Source: Methylococcaceae bacterium (GTDB lineage Bacteria; Pseudomonadota; Gammaproteobacteria; Methylococcales; Methylomonadaceae). From it: a DNA stretch of 44,614 nt. A program made the position numbers and the translations under genes. The DNA lies in the NCBI GenBank assembly GCA_013141375.1, contig JABFRC010000310.1:1-44614 (forward strand), in the 5' to 3' direction. Shown in pieces: positions 1-9,169 of the stretch. The notes below the pieces were generated by a model, which ran no database searches, was not told where the DNA came from, and saw only the letters and a list, made by a program, of their open reading frames with translations. Position 1 is the stretch's first letter, and every line of letters starts with the position of its first letter.

Positions 1-1
1 T

Positions 2-628
2 ATTAAAAGCTCTGAAGAACCTGCTGAGAATATCGTTGAGCCGAAAACATTGAAAATGGATGTTTCCATGATTACGAATGCTGCGCCTAACCCTATAGTC
101 GCGCCGCCACAACCACCCCCGCCCGCACATGCGCCACCACAAAAAGCACCACCAAAAGTAACACCGCCCAAGCCGATTGTTAAAAAAGCTCCAGCGCTTG
201 AGCAAAAAATAGTGGATGTTGCACCCAAAGAATCGGCTGCACCGGTTGCGCAACCACAAGTAGCTTCTTCATCGCCATCGCAACCAACCCAAAATACAGG
301 TGTTGCCAATAGCAAAGAATCTACAAGCAGCGCCCAGGAGTCATTTACTGAAGCTAATTTCCGCGCCAACTATGCACAAAATCCCAAGCCGAACTATCCT
401 CCGATTGCCAAGAGCCGAGGTTGGGAAGGCAAAGTCATGTTGCGGGTACAGGTTTCTGCAAAAGGCTTAAGTGATACTGTCACTGTTGAGCAAAGCAGCG
501 GTCATGACATGCTGGATGACGCCGCTATTGAAGCCGTCAAACAATGGCGTTTTATTCCTGCTAAACGAGGTGAGACGCCGGTATCAAGCTCGGTCGTCGT
601 ACCGATTATTTTCAATTTACGCGATTAA
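2..628 (+). CDS. tonB: Energy transducer TonB (5' partial)
   Basis: The inner-membrane-anchored protein couples the proton motive force, through ExbB/ExbD, to outer-membrane receptors. The reading frame is open to the window edge, so the N-terminal membrane anchor is missing; an internal TTG at 50 is not the real start. What remains is an acidic stretch, a long Pro/Lys/Ala-rich periplasm-spanning linker (PPPPAHAPP, VTPPKPIVKKAP), and a C-terminal TonB domain. That domain starts near the YPPIAKSRGWEG motif and includes DDAAIEAVKQWRF and PIIFNLRD, the classic TonB_C signature. It is followed 14 nt later by exbB and exbD, then nikR, a receptor and a HupE-like permease, so it is probably dedicated to nickel uptake. 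The family call is secure; the dedication to nickel is inferred from neighbours. Confidence 0.93.
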   Translation: MKSSEEPAENIVEPKTLKMDVSMITNAAPNPIVAPPQPPPPAHAPPQKAPPKVTPPKPIVKKAPALEQKIVDVAPKESAAPVAQPQVASSSPSQPTQNTGVANSKESTSSAQESFTEANFRANYAQNPKPNYPPIAKSRGWEGKVMLRVQVSAKGLSDTVTVEQSSGHDMLDDAAIEAVKQWRFIPAKRGETPVSSSVVVPIIFNLRD

Positions 629-642
629 TTCGGGAGAGATTA

Positions 643-1320
643 ATGCCATCTCATGCTTTTCAGGACCTTGTGATCGATGCCACCTTGTATACGTTAATAG
701 CGTTTTCGATGATATCGTGGACTTTGATTTTTTTTAAAATTTGGCAATTCGTCAAAAACAATGCTTGTAACAAACAATATGTTGAAGCCTTCTGGGCGGC
801 TAAAGACCTCAGTGCTGCTGAAAAATTACCCGCGGATAAAGCCAAAGGCCCCAAAGCACGTATTGCCGCTAGCGGTTTTGACTGGCTGGCAAAAAAGAAC
901 GAATCTACAGCCTCAACCAGCCTTAAGTTTCATGGTTGCTCACCTCAATATTTGCTGGAGCAAACCTTGCGCAAACAGGCACTGCTTGAGCAAAAACGCA
1001 TCGAACTTGGCATGACCATGCTGGCCAGTATCGGCAGTACCGCGCCTTTTGTCGGTTTATTTGGCACGGTAGTCGGCATCATGCACGCCATGCGTCACAT
1101 TAGTGAAACCGGATCGGCCAGCCTGGATGTAGTGGCCGGCCCCATAGGCGATGCATTGATTGCAACCGCCATTGGCATTGCCGTTGCAGTCCCGGCGGTG
1201 CTTGCCTATAACTTTTTTTTACGCCAAGCCAAACATCATCGAACTTCACTTGAGGGTTTTACCGATGATTTTTTGCATCTCGTGTTTGGCGATGATTTGA
1301 ACAACAGCAACAAGGAGTAA
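643..1320 (+). CDS. exbB: ExbB/TolQ/MotA-family proton channel protein
   Basis: This inner-membrane partner of ExbD and TonB forms the proton-driven motor that energises TonB-dependent receptors. The 225-residue length fits the ExbB family. A first membrane helix lies near residues 12-34. A cytoplasmic loop follows, and then two long hydrophobic helices containing the family signature STAPFVGLFGTVVGIM and, further on, IGDALIATAIGIAVAVPAV. The start ATG at 643 has a GGAGAG ribosome-binding site about 6 nt upstream. The gene sits 14 nt after tonB and 3 nt before exbD, so the three are surely co-transcribed. Confidence 0.95.
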   Translation: MPSHAFQDLVIDATLYTLIAFSMISWTLIFFKIWQFVKNNACNKQYVEAFWAAKDLSAAEKLPADKAKGPKARIAASGFDWLAKKNESTASTSLKFHGCSPQYLLEQTLRKQALLEQKRIELGMTMLASIGSTAPFVGLFGTVVGIMHAMRHISETGSASLDVVAGPIGDALIATAIGIAVAVPAVLAYNFFLRQAKHHRTSLEGFTDDFLHLVFGDDLNNSNKE

Positions 1321-1323
1321 CTC

Positions 1324-1734
1324 ATGGGATTCAAAATAAATTCGGATGATGAAGAGGCCGTCAGTGAAATCAATGTCACGCCTCTTGTTGATGTGATGTT
1401 AGTACTGGTTATCATTTTGTTGGTGACCGCGCCTCTTCTAACTCAATCTATTAATGTGGCACTACCGAAAACGACATCGACGACACCAGACACCGAAAAG
1501 CAGCCCTTACAGCTTGGTATTGAAGCACAAGGCCAGATTACGCTGAATAAAATTCCGATGACAGACCTAGCAGAGCTGGATAAAAGTTTAAAAAGCGAGT
1601 TGTCACTCAATCCCGAAGCCGGCGTACACATTTATGCCGACTCGGCAGTCAGTTACGGCAAAGTGGCCGAAGTCATGGCGACAGTTCAGCATGCAGGAAT
1701 TGCCAAGATGTCATTTGTAACCGTGGAAAAATAA
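1324..1734 (+). CDS. exbD: ExbD/TolR-family biopolymer transport protein
   Basis: ExbD provides the proton-binding aspartate of the TonB motor. The 136-residue protein has a short cytoplasmic N-terminus and a single membrane helix with the conserved EINVTPLVDVMLVL motif; the Asp in LVDVM is the family's essential proton-path residue. A periplasmic domain of about 90 residues follows. AAGGAG lies just upstream of the ATG, which begins 3 nt after the exbB stop. The nikR start follows its stop by 8 nt, which ties the motor to nickel control. Confidence 0.95.
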   Translation: MGFKINSDDEEAVSEINVTPLVDVMLVLVIILLVTAPLLTQSINVALPKTTSTTPDTEKQPLQLGIEAQGQITLNKIPMTDLAELDKSLKSELSLNPEAGVHIYADSAVSYGKVAEVMATVQHAGIAKMSFVTVEK

Positions 1735-1742
1735 GGAACCTC

Positions 1743-2204
1743 ATGGAGCGCTTCACCATTTCTCTTAGCGATGAGCTGGCTGCAGAATTTGATCAATGGA
1801 TACAGGATCGCAGCTACTCCAATCGTTCCGAAGCTGTTCGCGATTTACTCCGCAAAGAAATAGAGACCAAGCGCTTAGTGAAGGATCAGGCCGTATTCAG
1901 TATTGCGACCATGTCGTTTGTTTATAATCACCATGAACGCAATTTGGCCGAACGCCTGACCAGTCTTCAGCATGATGCCCATGACTTGGTAGTTTCATCG
2001 ATGCATGTCCACCTGGATCATGACGATTGCATGGAAACTCTGTTTCTTCGTGGCTTGACCAAACAAATTCGCAATTTTGCCGAAAAACTGTCGGCCGAAA
2101 CCGGGGTGCGGCATACCGTTATCAATTTGGTGCCAATTAAATTAGCGCCGCTGCAACACACTCATAACGATAATACCCACGGCCATTATCATCCGCACAG
2201 TTAG
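1743..2204 (+). CDS. nikR: Nickel-responsive transcriptional regulator NikR
   Basis: NikR is a tetrameric ribbon-helix-helix repressor that binds DNA when loaded with nickel. The N-terminal RHH (FTISLSDELAAEFDQWI...SRSEAVRDLLR type) covers residues 1-45, and an ACT-like metal domain follows. The square-planar nickel ligands of the E. coli protein align with His77, His88, His90 and Cys96 (motif HVHLDHDDC). Unlike most NikR proteins, the C-terminus carries an extra His-rich tail at residues 139-152 with six His, which may store or buffer metal. It is the fourth gene of the tonB-exbB-exbD run, and a receptor gene follows it. It probably represses the downstream receptor/permease and possibly its own operon. 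Confidence 0.95.
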   Translation: MERFTISLSDELAAEFDQWIQDRSYSNRSEAVRDLLRKEIETKRLVKDQAVFSIATMSFVYNHHERNLAERLTSLQHDAHDLVVSSMHVHLDHDDCMETLFLRGLTKQIRNFAEKLSAETGVRHTVINLVPIKLAPLQHTHNDNTHGHYHPHS

Positions 2205-2227
2205 CAATATCGACTAACTCACCAAGC

Positions 2228-2254
2228 GTAAGATTTAAATATTATTTATCATAC
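2228..2254 (+). promoter_or_regulatory. Candidate NikR operator upstream of the receptor gene
   Basis: The nikR-receptor gap contains GTAAGA, 15 nt of AT-rich sequence, then TCATAC. This resembles the E. coli NikR site (GTATGA-N16-TCATAC) with one base change and a spacer one base shorter. A second inverted ATAC/GTAT pair (2251-2265) overlaps it. The position, about 120 nt upstream of the chosen receptor start, suits a promoter operator. The match is imperfect, so this is only a candidate. Confidence 0.3.
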
Positions 2255-2373
2255 AAATTGAGTATTATGCTCGCCAGCTGCTTTTGAGAGGGTTTCGAAA
2301 GATAATCAAGCTGAATGGTGCCAGGCAATTTATGCTCTGGCGAAATGAGGGCATTGTCAGAAGAGGAGCTGCC

Positions 2374-4509
2374 ATGCGCATAAAAAAAATTACAAATAAA
2401 AACGCGAGTTTGTGCTTGGGACTGGGCGTATTTTTAAGCCTGAATGCTGCCTTGGTTCAAGCCGCTTCTGCTCAAGAGCAATCCGAGGAACTTGAAGCTG
2501 TCACCGTCGAAGAAGATGGTCGTGCTAAAAACCTGATTGGGATAGCTGGTTCCGCATCACAAGGCGAAGTCAGTCAAAAACAATTCGAATATCGCCCGCT
2601 ATCCCGTAATGCCGAACTGGTGGAAGTGGTGCCTGGTGCGGTCGCGACCCAGCATAGTGGTTCCGGCAAGGCCAATCAGTATTTTTTACGCGGTTTCAAT
2701 CTCGACCACGGCACCGATTTTACGACCATTGTCGACGGCATCCCGATGAACATGACCAGCCATGCGCATGGCCAGGGTTATATGGATATCAACAGCATCA
2801 TTCCTGAGCTGGTTCAGCGCATTGAATACGGAAAAGGCCCGTATTATGCCGAAGTCGGCGATTTTGCTGCGGCCGGGTATTCCAAGATGTTCTCCATGGA
2901 CAAGCTGCCGGAAGGGATTTTTAAATTTACCGGTGGAGAATTTGGCTATTACCGGACGCTGGTCGCCAATTCCAACAAGATTGGCAGTGGCGACTTGCTT
3001 TATGCCGGTGAATTCAATTTGTACGATGGCGTCTGGAAAGTGCCGGAAGACACCAAAAAGTTTAACGGCATGTTGCGTTATAGCCTTGATCAGGGCAATT
3101 GGGGCATGGCCGTCAATGCCAAGGGCTATACCAACACCTGGACAGCGACCAACCAGATTCCTCAGGCTCTGGTTGATAACGGCACACTAGACCTCTACGG
3201 CACCATGGATCCGACCGACGGCGGCGAAACCAATCGCTACAGTTTATCCTCGAGTTTTTGGAACAAAGGCGACAACTGGAAAAATGACGCCAACATCTAT
3301 GCCTTGTATTACGACCTGGACCTGTATTCCAATTTTTCCGGCTATACCGATACCGCGAACTTCCCCGGTGGCGATCAGATTTATCAATCAGAACATCGGG
3401 TGCAAACCGGCGGCAATATTGATCATACCCGCTATAACAAATTCTTTGGCTTTGATATGGACAACAGCATTGGCTTGCAGTTTCGCCATGATGAAGTCAT
3501 GGGTCTCGGACTCGATCATACCCAAGGCAGACAATTGGTGGACATTGTCAGTCACAGCGATGTCTCTCAAACCAATGTGGGTATCTATGCCAAAAACCAA
3601 ACATATTGGCATGAAAAAGTCCGTACCATTGCCGGTGTTCGTGGTGATTTTCTGAACAACGATGTCACTGTGGAAGGCACTGCCGCCTATGATGCCAACG
3701 TCAATGCCGCAAATTCCGGCAGAAGCGGTAAAGCACTGGTCAGTCCAAAACTGAGTATCGTGGTTGGCCCCTGGTATAAGACCGAATACTTTTTCAACTT
3801 TGGTTACGGCTACCATTCCAACGATGGCCGCGGCACCACACTGCAACTTGATCCATCCAGCGGCGAATCCGTCGGCACCAACGCCAGAGTGACACCTGCG
3901 GCTGCATCGCGGGGTAGCGAAGTGGGTCTTCGAACCAGTTTTATTCCCGGTTTGAACAGTACCTTGGCGGTTTGGTGGCTGGAGTCCAGTCAGGAGCTGG
4001 TCTTTGTTGGTGACGCCGGCACGACTGAAACCAATGGTGAATCTCATCGCTATGGTTTTGAATGGACCAACTATTACAAACCCACCGACTGGCTGACACT
4101 CGATGCTGATTATGCAGTGACTTCGGCGCAATACTCGGCCATTCATCCCGGTGAAACTGACCGCTATGTGCCTAACTCAGTCGGTCGGGTGATTAGTGCC
4201 GGTGCGACGGCCGTGGCGCCGAATGGCTTGTTCGGAACTGTTCGATTTAGACATTTTGGCGATATGCCATTAAATGAGTCCGGCACTTTCTGGTCTGGCG
4301 ATACCAGCATTGTAAATCTGGGCGCAGGTTTCAAACATAAAAAATACAAACTTGAAGTTGATCTCTTCAATATCTTGGGCTCTAAAAGTAATGATATTGC
4401 CTACGCCTATCCTTCTGCCTATCCTAACGGTGCTGCGGCTGTGGATGGCATCATGAAGCACCCGGTGGAGCCGAGAATGGTGCGTGGAACCATCACCATC
4501 AATTTTTAA
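2374..4509 (+). CDS. TonB-dependent outer-membrane receptor (probable nickel uptake)
   Basis: This is a 711-residue outer-membrane beta-barrel receptor with a plug domain. I chose the ATG at 2374 because GAGGAG lies just upstream and it begins a clean signal peptide (MRIKKITNKN..., cleavage after about ALVQAASA, residue 33); the frame extends to a TTG at 2284. A TonB-box-like EAVTV is at residues 41-45. The plug (RNAELVEVVPG, QYFLRGFNLDHGTDF, VDGIPMN) covers roughly residues 60-190. The barrel ends with the terminal Phe (TITINF) typical of outer-membrane proteins. His-rich patches in the plug (SHAHGQG) could contact metal. The substrate is inferred from nikR immediately upstream and a HupE/UreJ permease 12 nt downstream; cobalt or a nickel chelate are alternatives. 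Confidence 0.88.
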   Translation: MRIKKITNKNASLCLGLGVFLSLNAALVQAASAQEQSEELEAVTVEEDGRAKNLIGIAGSASQGEVSQKQFEYRPLSRNAELVEVVPGAVATQHSGSGKANQYFLRGFNLDHGTDFTTIVDGIPMNMTSHAHGQGYMDINSIIPELVQRIEYGKGPYYAEVGDFAAAGYSKMFSMDKLPEGIFKFTGGEFGYYRTLVANSNKIGSGDLLYAGEFNLYDGVWKVPEDTKKFNGMLRYSLDQGNWGMAVNAKGYTNTWTATNQIPQALVDNGTLDLYGTMDPTDGGETNRYSLSSSFWNKGDNWKNDANIYALYYDLDLYSNFSGYTDTANFPGGDQIYQSEHRVQTGGNIDHTRYNKFFGFDMDNSIGLQFRHDEVMGLGLDHTQGRQLVDIVSHSDVSQTNVGIYAKNQTYWHEKVRTIAGVRGDFLNNDVTVEGTAAYDANVNAANSGRSGKALVSPKLSIVVGPWYKTEYFFNFGYGYHSNDGRGTTLQLDPSSGESVGTNARVTPAAASRGSEVGLRTSFIPGLNSTLAVWWLESSQELVFVGDAGTTETNGESHRYGFEWTNYYKPTDWLTLDADYAVTSAQYSAIHPGETDRYVPNSVGRVISAGATAVAPNGLFGTVRFRHFGDMPLNESGTFWSGDTSIVNLGAGFKHKKYKLEVDLFNILGSKSNDIAYAYPSAYPNGAAAVDGIMKHPVEPRMVRGTITINF

Positions 4510-4521
4510 GGAATAGTTTCG

Positions 4522-5637
4522 ATGACTTCGCATGTTGTTCGCTATGCAAAATGGGTTATTGCCGTCTTGTTTATATTGCAATCAAGCTGGGGATTCGCAC
4601 ATCCGCCGGGCCTTAGCTCGTTGGATTTGTCAATAAAAACCGATGTCATAGATGTTAAAGCCACTTTTGCCTTACAAGACATCGAAGCCTTTGCTCCGAT
4701 GGATAGTGACCTGGATGCCGAAGTCAGCGATGCTGAACGTGATGCCGCCAAACCCAGCATTGCCAAATTGCTGGCAGAACAATTACGAATTAACATCGAC
4801 GGCAAGGATGTTGCCCCTTCCGAAACCGGCCAGGTGAGTTTCGACGATCAAAATAACGCTCATGTTGAATTTAACTATCCGGCTTTGCCTCGGCAACAGT
4901 TGCTTGTGCAATCAACATTTCTGGCGCGTTTGCCCGATGGACATCAGCAATATTTATCGGTCAGGGATGCCAACGGCAAAGCACTCAACGAAAAGCTGCT
5001 GTCAAAAAATGATGACCAATTCAGTCTGAAGATTGCGGGCCTGGCAAACGCAAGTCAACCAGCCGTTGAACATTCAGCGTTTACGACCTTTGTCGATTTT
5101 TTTAAGCTCGGGATAGAGCACATTCTTACCGGCTATGACCATTTGCTGTTTTTATTTGCTTTATTAGCCGTCACCCATAGCTTCTGGCCAGCGCTGAAGA
5201 TCATTACTTTTTTCACCGTTGCACATTCCATTACCTTGGCGTGCGCCGCATTGAACATCATTGAGCTACCCAGCAGCTTTGTTGAGCCATTTATCGCCGC
5301 GACCATTGTTTATGTCGGCGTAGAAAATGTAATTCGCGGCGATCACCCTAAAGGCCGACATTGGCTGACGTTTGGCTTTGGCTTGGTACACGGCTTTGGT
5401 TTTGCCAGTGTACTCAGAGAAATTGGCATATCGTCAGGTAATGCCGGTATTTTAGTGCCTTTGGTTTCCTTTAACCTTGGCATTGAAACCGGACAAATCG
5501 CCGTGGCTACTATCGTTTTACCACTGATATGGTGGCTAAATAACCGAGTTGAAACCGCCGAGAAATTTTTGAAAGGTTGTTCGATTTTGGTGAGCTTGAT
5601 GGGCGCATACTGGTTGCTGGAAAGGACTGTGCTTTAA
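4522..5637 (+). CDS. HupE/UreJ-family membrane protein (likely nickel permease)
   Basis: This 371-residue inner-membrane protein belongs to the larger HupE/UreJ-2 type. A signal-like helix (residues 10-26) ends at GFAHPPG. A periplasmic domain of about 160 residues follows, then about six membrane helices. Family motifs are GIEHILTGYDHLLFL (about 197-211), FTVAHSITL, HGFGFAS and FNLGIETGQ; the His/Asp residues in them are thought to handle nickel. It begins 12 nt after the receptor gene, with AAGGAA overlapping that gene's stop. Together they make a plausible outer-to-inner-membrane nickel route feeding hydrogenase or urease, neither of which is in this window. Confidence 0.85.
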   Translation: MTSHVVRYAKWVIAVLFILQSSWGFAHPPGLSSLDLSIKTDVIDVKATFALQDIEAFAPMDSDLDAEVSDAERDAAKPSIAKLLAEQLRINIDGKDVAPSETGQVSFDDQNNAHVEFNYPALPRQQLLVQSTFLARLPDGHQQYLSVRDANGKALNEKLLSKNDDQFSLKIAGLANASQPAVEHSAFTTFVDFFKLGIEHILTGYDHLLFLFALLAVTHSFWPALKIITFFTVAHSITLACAALNIIELPSSFVEPFIAATIVYVGVENVIRGDHPKGRHWLTFGFGLVHGFGFASVLREIGISSGNAGILVPLVSFNLGIETGQIAVATIVLPLIWWLNNRVETAEKFLKGCSILVSLMGAYWLLERTVL

Positions 5638-5764
5638 AAAAAATGGACGATAATTATTTTTTTGAATATGGAATGATCTATCGCCGAATTTGATCATTGT
5701 TATTTTTTCCCCATACTGTAATGATTGCCGGAAATGCCCACCCATTTTTTGGAGTCATACTGTT

Positions 5765-8602
5765 ATGAATTTACCTAAACCCCTTCGCGATTATTTTTTT
5801 CTTGTTTTTTTATCGGCTTTAACTGCTGCTTTACTCCCGGCGACAGGGGCTTGGGCGGGAAGTAAAGTGTTTGATTTGGTTACTTTGGGCAATGACGGTT
5901 CCTTACCGCAGGATGGCTTATACAGTGGTGATAACTCCAGAATAACGCCGGATGGGCGCTTTGTGGTCTATCGATCGGGCGAAACAAAATTGGTTACGCC
6001 GAAAACATCGGGATACCAAATTTTTCTTCGGGATCGCAGGAACGGAACGACCGAGTTGATTAGCACGAGTGATGCAGGTCAATACGGAAATGGTTCGAGT
6101 GAGTCGGCGACGATTTCGGATGATGGCTGCCGAGTGGTGTTTATATCTTACTCAACAAATTTAGTTACCGGCTATCAATCCCGCCCTAACAACTCCAACG
6201 TCTATTTACGCGATCGCTGTACGACACCGAATACAACGACTCTTGTTAGTGTCAATTACAGTGGTGCGCAATCAAATGCGGCTAGTTATGCGCCTGCCAT
6301 TTCAGGTAATGGCAGGTTCGTTGCTTTTAACTCCTACTCAACCGATTTGGTGCAGGGGGTGGCTGATACAGATGTGCTCTATCGACGCGATTTAGACACT
6401 CAAACCACGATTTTGCTGTCAGCAAATATTGTTGACGGGAAAGGTGAGCAAGCTAATTATCCTTCGCTTTCATTTGATGGTAGCCGCATCGCATTCAGCT
6501 CGGCTTCCACAAAGCTTGTTAGTGCCACAGTATTTGGCTGGAATGTGTTTCTTTATGATGCCAACTCCAATCCTCATATCCGCCTGGTATCCTCCGATGC
6601 CAATGGCAACCCCCAGAATTTAGCCAACGGCGACTGGACTCACCCCGGCATTTCTGAAGATGGGCACTATGTATCGTTTTACAGCAATGCGCCGAATCTG
6701 GTGCCCAACGACACTAACAATGAATACGATGTATTTGTTAAAAATGTAGATACCAAAGAAATCTGGCGTGCCTCCGAAAGCAGCAGCGGTAAGCAATCAA
6801 ATGGCATTACCAAATTTAATTCCACGCTGTCAAAGGATGGCACCTGGGTGACCTTTTATACGGAAGCCACTAATCTGGTCGATAACTTGACCATAGGAAG
6901 AGTGGTTTTACTGCATAACATTCATACAGGCGAAACCCGTCTGGTTTCTGCGTCTAATAGTTATACGGAATCTGCTCCCAATATTTCAGGCGATCTATAC
7001 GGGCGTTTTGTGTCAAATTTTTGGGGAGAGAATCTCGATGCCAGCCTTCCACATGCTGGTGTGTTCGTCTACGACCGACACAGATTGCCAGTAGCGATCG
7101 CCAAAATAGATGCCAGCACAGTCCAACCCGCCAAGACCGGCGATTTGATTACACTGGATGGCAGCAGCAGTAACAATAATGCCAACCTGAATTACACGCC
7201 CAATTTCTTTGCACCTAAAGCGGTACCCGCTTTGATTTTCACCTGGACACAGACAGAAGGAAATTCGGTCACGTTTAATGATCCCCATGCCGCCAAGCCA
7301 ACTTTTACTGCGCCGGCAGAGGGCACCTATACCTTCAAACTGGTGGTAGGTGACACCGTCGAAGACAGTGCAGCGAGCACAGTGAGCATTCAAGTGGGTT
7401 CGGGCTCTGGTCCTGGACCAGTTAATCAAAAACCGATAGCGAATGCCGGTCCGGATCAGACGGGAGCTCTTGTTGCTCAACTCGTGCAATTGAACGGATC
7501 TCTGAGCTCCGATCCTGACAGTGGCCCCAATGCGCTAAGTTACAGCTGGTCCCAGCTTTCCGGTCAGTCCTTGACGTTGACCAATGCCAATACAGCAACC
7601 CCGAGTTTTACGCCAACGCTCCCAGGCACTTACAGTTTCCGTCTGGTAGTAAATGACGGCAAAGATTTAAGTACGCCGGATGTTGTCACGGTAACTGTCG
7701 GTACCAACACCGCCAGTAATGTCCCACCGGTTGCAGAGGCGGGTAACGATCAGATCGTCACAAAAGGCGATGTGGTGACATTGGATGGAAGTCAAAGTTT
7801 CGATCCTGATGACGACACTGCCCAACTCAGCTATGTTTGGAAACAGGTGGGCGGTCCGCAAGTCAAACTGGATGATACAACATTAGAAACTCCCTCCTTT
7901 AACGCAGCCAAGGTGGGCAGCTACAGCTTTCAGTTAATTGTTAAGGATAATAATTTCCCGCCAGCTGCCAGTTTACCGAGTGTCGTCACCGTAACGGTCG
8001 AATCCGGCTCGACAAGTGGTAACGAACCACCGCTTGCATTAGCTGATGTTACACCCGGCCAGAAAATTGTCGGCACAGCAGTAAAACTGAACGGAGCAGG
8101 CAGCAACGATCCGGATCAAGCGCCCAAAAAGAAACTTAAATATCAATGGGTTCAAATTGATGGGCCTGCTGTCAAATTGCTATCTGCCACATCTGCGGCA
8201 CCACAATTTACGCCAAAACAGCCGGGTGATTATGTATTTGAATTGACTGTATTTGATGGCGAAGACTGGAGTGCCCCTGATTCCGTCACAGTGAATATTG
8301 CAGGAGATATTGCCGTCACTTTGCCTTTGGAAGGCGATGTCTGGGAGCTTGGATCAACACAAACCATTAATTATGAAACCGCAGACATTAATCCGAAAAC
8401 CCCACTTCAAGCTTATGCAATCTGGATTAATGGGGATGGGGAATATGATTTTGTCGCCCTGAAAAAAGTCAAAGCAAAAACCCTTGGTACGTTGTCATGG
8501 CGCATTCCCAATAAGCCACGCTTTCAAACCGAGTTTGCCGTAATTCTCTTATGCGCAAATGAAGACTTTTGTGGAAATAGCGGGGTGTTTAGCATTCAGT
8601 AA
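5765..8602 (+). CDS. Secreted beta-propeller (TolB/WD40-like) protein with PKD-like repeats
   Basis: The 945-residue exported protein starts at ATG 5765 (GGAG 10 nt upstream), which opens a signal peptide ending near TGAWA. Residues about 35-435 hold repeated blades with FVAFNS / VSFYS, NLV and D-x-FV motifs, like PD40/TolB propellers. Four PKD/Ig-like modules follow, at about 440-545, 556-645, 652-745 and 754-848 (NAGPDQ, LDGSQSFDPD, SYSFQLIVKD motifs). The last domain (about 849-945, ending LLCANEDFCGNSGVFSIQ) resembles Ig-like modules beginning V-x-LPxxGDxW. No catalytic residues are evident; a surface or binding role is likely. The propeller at 23147-24418 shares its blade type. Confidence 0.8.
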   Translation: MNLPKPLRDYFFLVFLSALTAALLPATGAWAGSKVFDLVTLGNDGSLPQDGLYSGDNSRITPDGRFVVYRSGETKLVTPKTSGYQIFLRDRRNGTTELISTSDAGQYGNGSSESATISDDGCRVVFISYSTNLVTGYQSRPNNSNVYLRDRCTTPNTTTLVSVNYSGAQSNAASYAPAISGNGRFVAFNSYSTDLVQGVADTDVLYRRDLDTQTTILLSANIVDGKGEQANYPSLSFDGSRIAFSSASTKLVSATVFGWNVFLYDANSNPHIRLVSSDANGNPQNLANGDWTHPGISEDGHYVSFYSNAPNLVPNDTNNEYDVFVKNVDTKEIWRASESSSGKQSNGITKFNSTLSKDGTWVTFYTEATNLVDNLTIGRVVLLHNIHTGETRLVSASNSYTESAPNISGDLYGRFVSNFWGENLDASLPHAGVFVYDRHRLPVAIAKIDASTVQPAKTGDLITLDGSSSNNNANLNYTPNFFAPKAVPALIFTWTQTEGNSVTFNDPHAAKPTFTAPAEGTYTFKLVVGDTVEDSAASTVSIQVGSGSGPGPVNQKPIANAGPDQTGALVAQLVQLNGSLSSDPDSGPNALSYSWSQLSGQSLTLTNANTATPSFTPTLPGTYSFRLVVNDGKDLSTPDVVTVTVGTNTASNVPPVAEAGNDQIVTKGDVVTLDGSQSFDPDDDTAQLSYVWKQVGGPQVKLDDTTLETPSFNAAKVGSYSFQLIVKDNNFPPAASLPSVVTVTVESGSTSGNEPPLALADVTPGQKIVGTAVKLNGAGSNDPDQAPKKKLKYQWVQIDGPAVKLLSATSAAPQFTPKQPGDYVFELTVFDGEDWSAPDSVTVNIAGDIAVTLPLEGDVWELGSTQTINYETADINPKTPLQAYAIWINGDGEYDFVALKKVKAKTLGTLSWRIPNKPRFQTEFAVILLCANEDFCGNSGVFSIQ

Positions 8603-8614
8603 AAAACTCAGATA

Positions 8615-8657
8615 CTACATGGGTGGTTGAAATGAAAGAAATCAACCACCCATGTAG
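8615..8657. terminator. Perfect 16-bp hairpin after the propeller gene
   Basis: CTACATGGGTGGTTGA (8615-8630) pairs perfectly with 8642-8657 around an 11-nt A-rich loop, 12 nt after the propeller-gene stop. There is no downstream T-run on the plus strand, and the A-run just upstream would serve as a T-run only for minus-strand transcription. It probably ends or stabilises the upstream transcript, but it could be a mobile palindrome. Confidence 0.55.
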
Positions 8658-8701
8658 ACCAAAATTGATATCAAACTACCTATCCCAGTTGGAGAGCCGA
8701 A

Positions 8702-9169
8702 GTGGATATTTATGACAAGTACAAAAATTTAAAAGACAAAGAAAAGGAATTCTTATGGTCACATCCTATTGCAGCCGCTGATTTCAATTCAAATTCATCG
8801 ACGGCGCTTTCAGAAGCGCGTAAACGATTTTCTGCGGCAACATTGCATAATGGTTCCGGTGATGCGTTTCGCCATTGCTTTTGGTCTGCCATGAATGCGC
8901 GAGACCAGGGGAAAGAACTGGCGAAAAATTTTGGAGATGCACACGAGGATTTTGATGGTAATCCTACCAATGAAAAAACCATGGATCTTCATAATAATGG
9001 CGTTGGTTATGAAATCGGTAGTCAATCGCCCGGCGCTCCAGATCGACATTTAATCATTATGTGTACACAAGCCTGGGCCGCAGGAAAGCTGGTTCAGGTC
9101 AACGGCGTTAACAGCGGCGACCTGATTTATTCAAACTCGACGGAAAATTATCTTTATGGGGGTAAATAA
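8702..9169 (+). CDS. DUF6973-type protein
   Basis: This is a 155-residue soluble protein without a signal peptide. It starts at GTG 8702, supported by GGAGAG 5 nt upstream. It carries the His-rich pattern GDAFRHCFWSA (about 58-68), DAHEDF (about 80-85) and MDLHNNGVGYEIG (about 96-108), which I recognise as DUF6973. The His/Asp/Glu spacing resembles small metal-dependent or phospholipase-like hydrolases, but no activity is established. Its stop overlaps the ATG of the following lipoprotein by one base (TAATG), so the two are translationally coupled. An enzyme or toxin with a membrane-tethered partner is possible but unproven. Confidence 0.6.
   Translation: MDIYDKYKNLKDKEKEFLWSHPIAAADFNSNSSTALSEARKRFSAATLHNGSGDAFRHCFWSAMNARDQGKELAKNFGDAHEDFDGNPTNEKTMDLHNNGVGYEIGSQSPGAPDRHLIIMCTQAWAAGKLVQVNGVNSGDLIYSNSTENYLYGGK

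Noticed and set aside
2284-2373. Upstream extension of the receptor from a TTG
   Set aside because: It would bury the signal peptide 30 residues in; the ATG at 2374 has GAGGAG and a clean signal.
3388-4146. 252-residue open frame antisense to the receptor gene
   Set aside because: It lies wholly inside a well-supported receptor gene, has no ribosome-binding site I trust and no family motif.
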